The translations under genes and the position numbers were made by a program. Source: JANQPC01 sp039208375 (GTDB lineage: Bacteria > Pseudomonadota > Alphaproteobacteria > Rhodobacterales > Rhodobacteraceae). Taken from it: a DNA stretch of 42,351 nt. Numbering within the stretch: position 1 is the stretch's first letter; every line of letters begins with the position of its first letter. The notes beneath the pieces were generated by a model, which worked only from the letters and a program-made list of their open reading frames with translations, was not told the origin of the DNA and made no database searches. Below, piece after piece: positions 25,292 to 32,434 of the stretch. The stretch lies in the NCBI GenBank assembly GCA_039208375.1, contig JBCCRC010000026.1:1-42351 (forward strand), given 5' to 3'.

Positions 25292-25900
25292 CCACCGTGC
25301 GCGCCTATCACCGATCACTAACCCTCCGCCCCTATACCCCGCCCCCGATGCATCCCTGCGCGGCTCGGGCGAACACCTCGGGCGGGCGCTTGACCCAAGT
25401 GGTTTCCGGCCTCGCAAGAGGCTGTCCGAAGGCCGCCGTACCGTAAGAGTACATGTAGGACATGCGGGGTTTCCCGCCGGTCACGCCGCGCACCGGGCGG
25501 TCCCGCCTTTCTTGGCTTATGCCAGCTTTGCCCCCGGCCTGCCCTCGGCAGCGCCAGGCGCGCGGCGTTGGGCTCGGGTGCATTTGGGCGGCACGCCTAT
25601 CTCCACTTCGCCCGAATAGCGACGCAGGCGCCGGGCGAGCGCTGGCCCGTCCGGACGTGGCAGCGTTGTGGCGGGCGGCAAGCGCCGCGTGAGAAGGTCG
25701 GGCGGGCTTGCTGGGATAAAGCACGCCGACCTACCGTCGCAGCGCTACCCCACGGGCCAGCGCCCGCCCGGCTCTCGTGGTGCCTACGAGTGCCCACCCC
25801 CCTTCGCCCGAAAGCGCCAAAGGCGAAGGCGGTGCTCTCCGTCCCAGGCTTCTCTGCGGTTCCGCCCCACGCCCCACAGCGCCGCGCATGGGCGGCAGCG
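25292..25900. other. Gene-free, hairpin-rich stretch of 609 bp
   Basis: Several frames are open here but none has a ribosome site, a recognisable protein motif or sensible codon use. The DNA is rich in short hairpins with small loops: GCCTC-GCAA-GAGGC (a GNRA-type tetraloop) near 25409-25422, GTAC-CGTAAGA-GTAC near 25438-25452, GCGGG-GTTT-CCCGC near 25464-25477, a longer pair AGGTCGG/CCGACCT near 25695-25732, and CCTTCGCC/GGCGAAGG near 25801-25829. An outer inverted repeat spans 25631-25771. It may be a structured RNA, a decayed gene or a repeated element. I found no match to RNase P RNA, tmRNA, SRP RNA or cobalamin-riboswitch cores by eye. Confidence 0.45.
25631..25771. repeat. 20 bp inverted repeat enclosing an inner hairpin
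   Basis: The left arm at 25631-25650 and the right arm at 25752-25771 are reverse complements at 19 of 20 positions (ACGGGCCAGCGCYCGCCCGG on the right-arm sense). Between them is a second, shorter stem (AGGTCGG and CCGACCT near 25695-25732). Nested dyads of this size suggest a foldable RNA or a repeat unit. Confidence 0.6.
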
Positions 25901-26314
25901 CTATTCCTGCACACTCTCCAACCACGCCGCCACATCCGCGATCGGCTGCGAGGTCATGATCGGCTGGCCGGTCTCGGCCGCCACCGCAACGCCCGCTCCT
26001 TGGAAGAAATCGCCAAAGAGCGGCATCACCCCGCCATGGGCGAGCAGCGGGTCGCGCCCGTCGATCTGGCGCACCACGCGGGTCACCGGGAACACCCCGT
26101 CATTGTCAGCGGCAAGGCGCGTGAGGTCGGGCGGCAGGATCGTCAGGATCGCCGCCATCCGGCCCGCACCCCGCGCATTATCCCCATGGCAGGTAGAGCA
26201 ATAGGCGGTGTAGAGGCCTGCGCCCTCGACCACATCGCCACCGGTGCCCAAGATCTCATCGGCCCAGGCGGGCGCGGCGAGCAGGCAAAGCGCGGCTGTC
26301 AGAACTGGTTTCAC
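25901..26314 (-). CDS. Small c-type cytochrome, paralogue 1
   Basis: 137 residues from GTG 26314-26312 (AGGAGAGG upstream), TTATGC not needed. Signal peptide to about residue 18 (LTAALCLLAAPAWA). One haem c site CSTCH (C39, C42, H43) and a probable axial Met M97 in AHGGVMPLFGDF. Class I cytochrome c of the cbb3/thiosulfate type size. It shares with the protein at 27000-27395 the segments GRD-x-AHGG-x-MP-x-FG, SQ-x-x and a WLE-x-VQ end, so the two are paralogues. It carries electrons in the periplasm; the partner oxidase or reductase is not in the window. A TTGAT-N4-GTCAA box lies 88-101 bp upstream of the start. Confidence 0.85.
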   Translation of the reverse strand: MKPVLTAALCLLAAPAWADEILGTGGDVVEGAGLYTAYCSTCHGDNARGAGRMAAILTILPPDLTRLAADNDGVFPVTRVVRQIDGRDPLLAHGGVMPLFGDFFQGAGVAVAAETGQPIMTSQPIADVAAWLESVQE

Positions 26315-26401
26315 TGGCCTCTCCTGTGCTGGCTTCGATGGTATGGGTCCGCATGTGACGAACCCGCGCGCCAAGTGTTCCACCTTGCGGAGGAGGCCAC
26401 C

Positions 26402-26415
26402 TTGATGCCGGTCAA
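26402..26415. promoter_or_regulatory. FNR/NnrR-like box in front of cytochrome paralogue 1
   Basis: TTGAT-GCCG-GTCAA, a palindrome of the TTGA-N6-TCAA type bound by FNR, FnrL, DNR and NnrR regulators; the flanking C and G also pair. It lies about 94 bp from the cytochrome start and 82-95 bp from the divergent membrane-protein start, so it could serve either or both. Confidence 0.65.
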
Positions 26416-26496
26416 GCGGCGGCGCCCAGGGGCGTGACAAGCAAGCCAATTTCTGGTCGCCTCCCCCGGGCCAGTCCTATTGCGGAGCTCCGTGCC

Positions 26497-26943
26497 ATGC
26501 CCCAGACCCTGCCCTACGCCGCCGTGATGTTTGCCGCCGGGATCGGGATCCCGATCCTTGCGGCCCTGAATGCAAGCCTCGGGGCGCGGATCGGATCGCC
26601 CGCCGCCGCAGCCCTGATCCTCTTCGCGGTGGCCGGGCTCACCACGCTGGCGGCCGCGGGGCTGACCGGCGGGCTGGCGCGCCTGCCCCAGGCGGCGGTA
26701 CAGCCACGGCACCTTTTTGCCGCGGGGCTGCTGATCGCCTTCTACGTGCTCTCGATCACATGGGTTGCCCCGCGCTTCGGCGTAGGCAATGCGGTGTTCT
26801 TCGTGCTGCTGGGCCAACTCGTGGCCGCCGCGGCAATCGATCACTTCGGGCTGTTTGGCGCGCGCGAGGCGCCGCTTACGGCCACGCGGGCGGGAGGGAT
26901 TGCGCTGATGGCGCTCGGCGTTGCGCTCACGCAAAGGGCTTAG
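26497..26943 (+). CDS. YdcZ/DMT-type half-size membrane protein (DUF606)
   Basis: 148 residues from ATG 26497 with GGAG nine bases upstream. Five hydrophobic helices: TLPYAAVMFAAGIGIPILAAL, AAAALILFAVAGLTTLAAAG, LFAAGLLIAFYVLSITWVAP, FGVGNAVFFVLLGQLVAAAAI and GGIALMALGVALTQ. The ALNASLGARIGSP and FGVGNAVFFVLLGQL segments match the DUF606/YdcZ family, half the size of EamA/DMT exporters. Substrate unknown. It is encoded between two cytochrome genes on the other strand, with an FNR-like box in the upstream spacer. Confidence 0.85.
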   Translation: MPQTLPYAAVMFAAGIGIPILAALNASLGARIGSPAAAALILFAVAGLTTLAAAGLTGGLARLPQAAVQPRHLFAAGLLIAFYVLSITWVAPRFGVGNAVFFVLLGQLVAAAAIDHFGLFGAREAPLTATRAGGIALMALGVALTQRA

Positions 26944-26999
26944 GCAACGACAGTAGACAGGCGCCTTGCACCCAGCGGGCTAACAGCGCACGGGCGCGT

Positions 27000-27395
27000 C
27001 TACTGCTGCACCGTTTCGAGCCAGCGCACAATTTCCACCACCGCCTGGCTGGTGAAAACGGGCGTCCCGTCACGGGCATCAAGCACCGCGCTCTGATCTT
27101 CGAGGATCTGGCCGAAGACCGGCATTGGCCCACCATGGGCGATCATGTCGCGCCCGTCGATGGCGCGCGCGATCTCTCCTGCCGGAAACCCTTCGGGATC
27201 CGTTAGTTGCGTCAGATCCGCCGGAACGATCGAGAGAATTTCGGTCATCGGCCCGTCGCCCAACGCCCCTGCCCCGTGGCAGGCGGCGCAGTGGGCCTGG
27301 AAGAGCGCGCCGCCGTTTGCCACATCCACCGTCTCTGCACTGGCGGGCAGGGCCGATAGGGCAAGGGCGGCGGCACACAGAATGGCTCTTGGCAT
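27000..27395 (-). CDS. Small c-type cytochrome, paralogue 2
   Basis: 131 residues, ATG 27395-27393 with GGGAGA upstream. Signal peptide 1-20 (AILCAAALALSALPASA), one haem c site CAACH (C36, C39, H40) and probable axial Met M91 in AHGGPMPVFG. It shares the middle and C-terminal segments with the protein at 25901-26314 (GRD, AHGG-PMP-FG, SQ-x-x-x-E, WLE-VQ), so one arose by duplication. A perfect TTTGAC-N4-GTCAAA palindrome is 60-75 bp upstream. Periplasmic electron carrier of unknown partner. Confidence 0.88.
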   Translation of the reverse strand: MPRAILCAAALALSALPASAETVDVANGGALFQAHCAACHGAGALGDGPMTEILSIVPADLTQLTDPEGFPAGEIARAIDGRDMIAHGGPMPVFGQILEDQSAVLDARDGTPVFTSQAVVEIVRWLETVQQ

Positions 27396-27453
27396 GGGCA
27401 GTCTCCCATAGATTTGCGTTGGCCTCACCCTCGCCCGGCCACGCGCCCCGCTC

Positions 27454-27469
27454 TTTGACACGGGTCAAA
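27454..27469. promoter_or_regulatory. Perfect FNR/NnrR-like palindrome in front of cytochrome paralogue 2
   Basis: TTTGAC-ACGG-GTCAAA, fully symmetric outside the four-base spacer, centred about 66 bp upstream of the cytochrome start. The TTGAC half sites are the kind used by FnrL/DNR/NnrR in alphaproteobacteria. On the other side, the kinase gene starts 91 bp away. Confidence 0.7.
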
Positions 27470-27559
27470 CAGCAGCATGTTGGCGGGGAAGGGTGTTGAC
27501 GGCGGGCCACATGGGTTCCACCCTCGCACCACCCCACGGTCCGCCATGCCCAAGGCCCC

Positions 27560-28513
27560 ATGCCAAGCCTGATCGCAAAAGCCCGCGCCCGCCACGGCCT
27601 TGGCCGCGCCGTGGGGCGTGCCGAGGCCCTTTCCGGCCTGAAGCTCGGGCGCTGCATCGCCGCACGACGACAGAGCCGGGTGTGGGAGGCTACGTTGGCG
27701 GGTCGCCCGGTGATTGTGAAACAGGTGCTGGGCGCTGCCGCTGCGGATCTTGCACGCGCCCAGGCCGAAGAATTGAAATATCAGTATCCGCGCATGTGTG
27801 AGGGGCCCTACAGGGTGCCGGAGCCGCTCTTTTGGCAGCCGCGCGACGGCCTTGTGGTCATGGCGCATGCGCCAGGCCTACGGTTCGATTCAGCGCTCAC
27901 ACGGGCCCCTAAGGCCCGCGCGGCGCTACTGGCCGCTGCGGGCGGTTGGCTTGCCCATTACACGGCGCCCCGGCGGCAAAGCGATGCCTTTGGCGGCGGC
28001 TACTGGATCAAGCGCCGAGCCGCGGCCTTGGAGAGCGTGGCAGATGCGGGCGACCGTGCGCGCATCGAAGGCCTCGTCGCTATCATGCGCGCGGAACGGG
28101 CCGAGATTGCGGGCCGTTTGGTGACGCGCGCGCGCAGCCACGGCGATTTCTGCCCGATCAACCTGATGGTGGACGGCGACGATGCACATGACGGCGTGAT
28201 CCTCTGGGGCGTCGACATCCATAACAGCCGCTGGCTCGCGGTGGCCAAGGATATCGCGCGATTTCTGATCTACCTCTCGATCACCCAGCCCACTGCTGCC
28301 ACGGACGGGCCGATGGGGCTGGCAGCCGAAGACGTTGACGCGCTGACCGGAGCCAAGGGCCTGATCCCGCCCGAAGAGGTTGAGATGGTGCTGCCGTTCT
28401 TTCTTGCGTCGGAACTTGCCGGGCGGCTGCAAGGCGAGCGGATCAGCACAGACGCGCACCCCGCCGCTCGCGCCCTGGCCGACCGGATGATTGCCGCGCG
28501 CCTTCCGGCGTGA
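27560..28513 (+). CDS. APH-fold phosphotransferase, unknown substrate
   Basis: 317 residues. ATG 27560 has AAGG too close (spacing about five), so the start is uncertain. Features of aminoglycoside-phosphotransferase/choline-kinase-type enzymes: K54 in RPVIVKQVL, the catalytic loop HGDFCPIN at 194-201 (D196, N201), and the metal-binding D219 in ILWGVDIHNSRWLAVAKDIARF. The protein would phosphorylate a small molecule (or a protein) with ATP in the cytosol. It is followed by trpC; an in-frame GTG 28510 overlaps its stop but is not the trpC start I prefer. Confidence 0.8.
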   Translation: MPSLIAKARARHGLGRAVGRAEALSGLKLGRCIAARRQSRVWEATLAGRPVIVKQVLGAAAADLARAQAEELKYQYPRMCEGPYRVPEPLFWQPRDGLVVMAHAPGLRFDSALTRAPKARAALLAAAGGWLAHYTAPRRQSDAFGGGYWIKRRAAALESVADAGDRARIEGLVAIMRAERAEIAGRLVTRARSHGDFCPINLMVDGDDAHDGVILWGVDIHNSRWLAVAKDIARFLIYLSITQPTAATDGPMGLAAEDVDALTGAKGLIPPEEVEMVLPFFLASELAGRLQGERISTDAHPAARALADRMIAARLPA

Positions 28514-28554
28514 GCGCGCTTTCCTTTCCCCGGCACGCCCGCTATCCAAAGCCC

Positions 28555-29364
28555 ATGGGCACCATTCTTGACCGCATAAAGGCCTATAAGCTTGATGAAA
28601 TCGCGGCAGCGCAAGCTGCCCGGCCGCTCGCAGCCGTGGAAGAGGCTGCCCGCGCCGCACCACCTGTGCGCGGCTTCAGCGCCGCCCTCACCGCCGCCGC
28701 GCAGAGCGGCTATGGCCTGATCGCCGAAATTAAGAAAGCCAGCCCTTCCAAGGGCCTGATCCGGGCAGAGTTTGATCCGCCCGCCCTGGCCCGCGCCTAT
28801 GCAGCCGGCGGCGCAGCGTGTCTGTCGGTGCTGACTGATGGGCCCTCATTTCAGGGCGCGCCCGAGTACCTGACCGCTGCCCGCGCGGCGGTGGACCTGC
28901 CCGCCCTCCGCAAGGATTTCATGTATGATCCCTACCAGGTGGCCGAAGCACGCGCTTGGGGGGCAGATTGTATTCTGATCATCCTGGCCAGTGTGTCAGA
29001 CGATCAGGCGGCCGAGCTTGAGGCAGCCGCACATGGGTGGGGCATGGAAGCGTTGATCGAGGTACACGATGCGCAAGAGATGGCGCGCGCGCACAGGCTT
29101 TCGTCGCGCCTTATCGGCATAAACAATCGCGATCTCAATACGTTCGAGACCGATCTTGATACAACACGCCGGCTGGCCAAGGCCGCGCCAGAGGGCAGCC
29201 TGCTGATCGCCGAAAGCGGGCTCGCCACTCCCGCAGATCTGGCCGACCTTGCGCGCCATGGCGCCCGCGCGTTCCTGATCGGGGAAAGCCTGATGCGGCA
29301 GTCCGACGTCACCGCCGCCACCCGCGCGATCCTGGCCGACCCCCTGCCGGCGGGTGTCGCCTGA
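28555..29364 (+). CDS. trpC: Indole-3-glycerol phosphate synthase
   Basis: 269 residues from ATG 28555; homologues start M-x-T-ILDRIKAYK. A GTG at 28510 extends the frame by 15 codons but gives a non-homologous leader. The (beta/alpha)8 barrel is complete: LIAEIKKASPSKG (E58, K60) with the phosphate loop, LSVLTDGPSFQGAPEYL, ALRKDFMYDPYQV (K120), GINNRDLNTFETDL and LIAESGL. It closes the indole ring of CdRP in tryptophan synthesis. The stop shares its A with the ATG of moaC (TGATG). The other trp genes are not in the window. The trpC-moaC-moeA-lexA order is common in Rhodobacteraceae. Confidence 0.96.
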   Translation: MGTILDRIKAYKLDEIAAAQAARPLAAVEEAARAAPPVRGFSAALTAAAQSGYGLIAEIKKASPSKGLIRAEFDPPALARAYAAGGAACLSVLTDGPSFQGAPEYLTAARAAVDLPALRKDFMYDPYQVAEARAWGADCILIILASVSDDQAAELEAAAHGWGMEALIEVHDAQEMARAHRLSSRLIGINNRDLNTFETDLDTTRRLAKAAPEGSLLIAESGLATPADLADLARHGARAFLIGESLMRQSDVTAATRAILADPLPAGVA

Positions 29365-29840
29365 TGGCGGATCTGACGCATTTCGATGGTGAGGGGCGCG
29401 CGCATATGGTGGATGTGGGCGCCAAACCCGTGACCGAACGGGTCGCCGAAGCGCGGGGCTATGTGGAGATGGCGCGAGAGACGCTCGCGCTGGTAGAAGA
29501 CGGCCGCGCCAAAAAAGGCGATGTGGCCGGTGTCGCCCGGCTGGCAGGCATCATGGGCGCAAAGCGTACCGCTGATCTCATTCCGCTATGCCACCCCCTG
29601 CCGCTGGATGCGGTAACGCTCGATATCGTGGCCGACCCCGCACTACCGGGCGTGCGAGTTACGGCCACGGCGCGGACGACCGGCAAGACGGGGGTTGAGA
29701 TGGAAGCGCTGACAGCTGTCAGCACCGCCTGCCTCACGATCTACGATATGCTGAAGGCGGCTGACCGGGGGATGCGGATCGGCGGCATCGAGATCACGCT
29801 GAAAGATGGCGGCGCATCGGGACGCTACACGGCAAAATGA
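29364..29840 (+). CDS. moaC: Cyclic pyranopterin monophosphate synthase
   Basis: 158 residues, full family length. It turns 3',8-cyclo-7,8-dihydro-GTP into cPMP, the first molybdopterin precursor. The active-site segments are all visible: MVDVGAKPVTER, KKGDV (K51), MGAKRTADLIPLCHPLPL (H77), KTGVEMEALTAVSTACLTIYDMLKA (D128, K131). Start and stop overlap trpC and moeA (TGATG, ATGA), indicating one coupled transcript. Confidence 0.97.
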   Translation: MADLTHFDGEGRAHMVDVGAKPVTERVAEARGYVEMARETLALVEDGRAKKGDVAGVARLAGIMGAKRTADLIPLCHPLPLDAVTLDIVADPALPGVRVTATARTTGKTGVEMEALTAVSTACLTIYDMLKAADRGMRIGGIEITLKDGGASGRYTAK

Positions 29841-31036
29841 TTTCGGTTTCCGAGGCGCTGGAGGCGCTCTTCGCACTTGTTGCGCCGCTTGGCACCGAAA
29901 CCGTCCCGCTGATCGAGGCGGCAGGCCGCGTCCTGGCTGAAGACGGTGTTGCCACGCGCGCCCAGCCGCCTTTCGCCAGCGCGGCAATGGATGGCTATGC
30001 GGTGCGGAACGAAGATGCCCAGCCCGGCGCGGCGCTGACACTCGTTGGCCGTGCCGCAGCGGGGCACGGCACAGGCGCACGCGTGGGCCCCGGCGAGGCT
30101 ATCCGCATTTTTACCGGTGCCCCGGTGCCGGATGGCGCCGACCGGGTGGTGATCCAAGAAGATGTAACGGCAGAGGGAGACACGATCCGCCTGGCGGAGC
30201 AGCTCGATGCCGGCCCGTACATCCGCCCCGCTGGGGGCGATTTCAAAGTGGGCGACCAGCTCACCGCACCCCGACGCCTTACGCCTGCAGACCTAGCGCT
30301 GGCGGCGTCGATGAATCTTCCCTAGCTCATCTGCACCCGCCGCCCAGACGTTGCGCTGATCGCCACGGGGGATGAGTTGGTGATGCCAGGGGAAGCGCCC
30401 GCTGCGGATCAGATCGTGGCCTCGAACACCTTCGGGCTTAAGGCGCTGATCGACGGCGCGGGCGGCCATGGGCGGCTATTGCCGATTGCGCGCGACAGCG
30501 AAGCCTCCCTCAACCAAGCCTTCGATCTCGCCCGTGGCGCGGATCTGATCGTAACGATCGGCGGGGCCTCGGTGGGCGAGGCGGATCTGGTGCGGGGCGT
30601 GGCGCGCGGGCGGGGGATGGAACCGGCCTTCTACAAGGTCGCCATGCGGCCGGGCAAGCCGCTGATGGCGGGCCGGCTCGATGGCACGCCAATCGTTGGC
30701 GTTCCGGGCAACCCTGTTTCGACAATGGTTTGCGGGCAGATCTTCATCTTACCGATGCTCGCCAAGATGCTGGGGCTCGGCGCGGCCCCTGCCCCGCGGG
30801 CGCGTGCGCCACTCACCGCCGCCCTCGCGCCCAACGGCCCGCGCGAACATTACATGCGCGCCCGGCTTTCGGGCGACGGAATCGCTGCGTTCGAGGCCCA
30901 GGACAGCTCTCTTCTCACGATCCTCTCGGCCGCTAACGCGCTTCTCGTGCGCCCGCCGCACGATCCCGCGCGCGCCGCAGGCGAGATGGTGGAATATGTG
31001 GCGCTTCCGGCCCCGTACCCCGCCCCCACGTCGTGA
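29837..31036 (+). pseudogene. moeA: Molybdopterin molybdenumtransferase MoeA, interrupted by an in-frame amber codon
   Basis: One reading frame of 400 codons, aligned to a whole MoeA, with TAG at 30323-30325 (codon 163). Upstream: domains I/II with ISVSEALEALFALV, FASAAMDGYAVR and IFTGAPVPDGADRVV. Downstream, in the same frame, the MoaB-like domain III continues without loss: RRPDVALIATGDELV, IVTIGGASVGEADLV, PGKPLMAGRLDGTPIVGVPGNPVS, then domain IV. The flank MNLP-TAG-LICTRRPDVAL reads as if one sense codon (perhaps CAG, GAG or AAG) had become TAG. The product would insert Mo into molybdopterin-AMP. TAG ends several neighbouring genes (SBP, DUF1127, lexA), which argues against recoding. Restart at ATG 30383 would give domains III-IV only. 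A sequencing error remains possible. Confidence 0.85.
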
Positions 31037-31052
31037 CATACCCTGACAGGAT

Positions 31053-31081
31053 TTGACACAAATCGGGAACAGGGATAGAAC
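31053..31081 (+). promoter_or_regulatory. lexA promoter with overlapping SOS box
   Basis: A -35 element TTGACA at 31053-31058 is followed after 17 bp by a -10-like TAGAAC at 31076-31081. The direct repeat GAAC-AGGGATA-GAAC at 31067-31081 matches the alphaproteobacterial LexA site (GAAC-N7-GAAC) and covers the -10 region, so LexA would repress its own gene by blocking polymerase. It sits 66 bp upstream of the lexA start. Confidence 0.85.
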
Positions 31082-31146
31082 ATAGGTCGAACGCTCTGCA
31101 AGGGGCCGGAGCCGGCGCAGACCGGTGCGTGAGAAAGGACAGGCCG

Positions 31147-31836
31147 ATGCTCACACGCAAGCAGTTGGAACTGCTCGATTTCATCAACAAGCGCATGGTG
31201 CGGGATGGCGTGCCGCCGTCGTTTGACGAAATGAAGGAAGCGCTCGATCTGCGCTCGAAATCGGGGATCCATCGCCTGATCACGGCGCTGGAGGAGCGCG
31301 GCTTCATCCGCCGCCTCGCCCATCGCGCCCGCGCGATTGAGATCGTGAAATTGCCCGACGCACTCGATGCACCCACAAAGGGCTTTACCCCGCGCGTGAT
31401 CGAAGGTGATCGTGCCGATCCGCCGGCAGCGGCTCAGCCGGTCAGCGCGGCGGCCACGGAGCTCCCGGTAATGGGCAAGATTGCGGCCGGTGTGCCGATC
31501 GAGGCGATCAGTGAGGTTTCCCACACAGTGGCGGTGCCGGGCCAGATGCTAGACAACCAGGGCCATCACTACGCCCTTGAAGTAAAGGGCGACTCGATGA
31601 TCGACGCGGGCATCAACGATGGCGACGTCGTTGTGATCCGCGAAACAGCCACCGCGGAGCAGGGCGATATCGTGGTGGCGCTGGTAGAAGGCCAGGAAGC
31701 CACGCTCAAACGCTTCCGCCGCAAAGGCAACGCCATCGCGCTTGAAGCGGCCAACCCGAATTACGAAACGCGGGTTTATCGCGACGATCAGGTAAAGGTG
31801 CAGGGGCGTCTCGTGGGGCTTATTCGCACATACTAG
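31147..31836 (+). CDS. lexA: LexA repressor
   Basis: 229 residues from ATG 31147 with AAGGAC upstream; TAG stop. N-terminal winged helix (about 1-66): LTRKQLELLDFI, GVPPSFDEMKEALDLRSKSGI, LEERGFIRRLAHRARAIEI. C-terminal peptidase domain: cleavage site A114-G115 in KIAAGVPIEAI, catalytic S150 in KGDSMIDAGI and K188 in ATLKRFRR. It represses SOS genes and cleaves itself when stimulated by RecA. The SOS box in its leader shows autoregulation. Complete and normal in length. Confidence 0.98.
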   Translation: MLTRKQLELLDFINKRMVRDGVPPSFDEMKEALDLRSKSGIHRLITALEERGFIRRLAHRARAIEIVKLPDALDAPTKGFTPRVIEGDRADPPAAAQPVSAAATELPVMGKIAAGVPIEAISEVSHTVAVPGQMLDNQGHHYALEVKGDSMIDAGINDGDVVVIRETATAEQGDIVVALVEGQEATLKRFRRKGNAIALEAANPNYETRVYRDDQVKVQGRLVGLIRTY

Positions 31837-32434
31837 CCTCCGGATCGCGGGCGGAGCGGTAACGAGCGCGCGCGCCGCCAGTTGTGTACGGCGTTAGCCA
31901 AAATCGAAGGAGCCATTCGGATACCGGGCGCAGCTGGGGTCATCGCCGGAAAACGGCGACCGACGCAGAGTGCGGAGGCGGCCCCTTAGAGGGCCCATGC
32001 TACGTTAAAGGCGCTGACACAACTGCGCAGCCGGCACATGTTGGACCTTTTCGCTAAGCCATCAGCTACGGGGCTACTCGCGCGGGCGCGCGATGGTGGG
32101 TGCAGGTCCCGCTGGCGGCTTGCACGGAACTTTCGATCCGAGTGGATTGTATGTCGACTGTTGTCCTTGAACCAACGACGCGCGCGTTTATTTGGGGTGC
32201 GGGTGACGCTGCGTATAGGCACGTTTCAACCGGTTTTTTCGAGCGTTGGTAACACAGTTGCGCGGTTGGCCCCATGGGACACGCAACCAAGCGCCGGATG
32301 GCAGATGTCAACGCCACGTTGAGCCCTAGCCTGGATGGAGCCTGAGCGCCGCAAGCCATGGGCAATGGCTTTGAGTACCCAAGGGCCACCACTTGAGCCT
32401 GCAAGTCTCATCGACCTGATCGGCCTACCAGGAG
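31837..32434. other. Gene-free stretch of 598 bp after lexA
   Basis: No frame here has a convincing ribosome site or protein similarity. It contains short dyads such as CGCCG-GAAAA-CGGCG near 31946-31961 and GGCCC-CTTAGA-GGGCC near 31979-31995, but no long poly-T terminator for lexA or comEC was seen. Base composition is less GC-rich than the flanking genes, particularly 32130-32260. No tRNA cloverleaf or transposase remnants recognised. Confidence 0.5.

Noticed and set aside
25292..25900. RNase P RNA, tmRNA, SRP RNA or cobalamin riboswitch
   Set aside because: None of the conserved cores of these RNAs could be located on either strand.
25568..26437. A 289-codon plus-strand frame over the gene-free stretch and the cytochrome
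   Set aside because: Its second half is antisense to a sound cytochrome c gene; the rest is Arg/Pro/Ala-rich with no start site. Kept only as a non-coding region.
30323..30325. Amber as a recoded sense codon (e.g. pyrrolysine) in moeA
   Set aside because: TAG ends several other genes here and no pyl genes are present; a nonsense mutation or read error is simpler.
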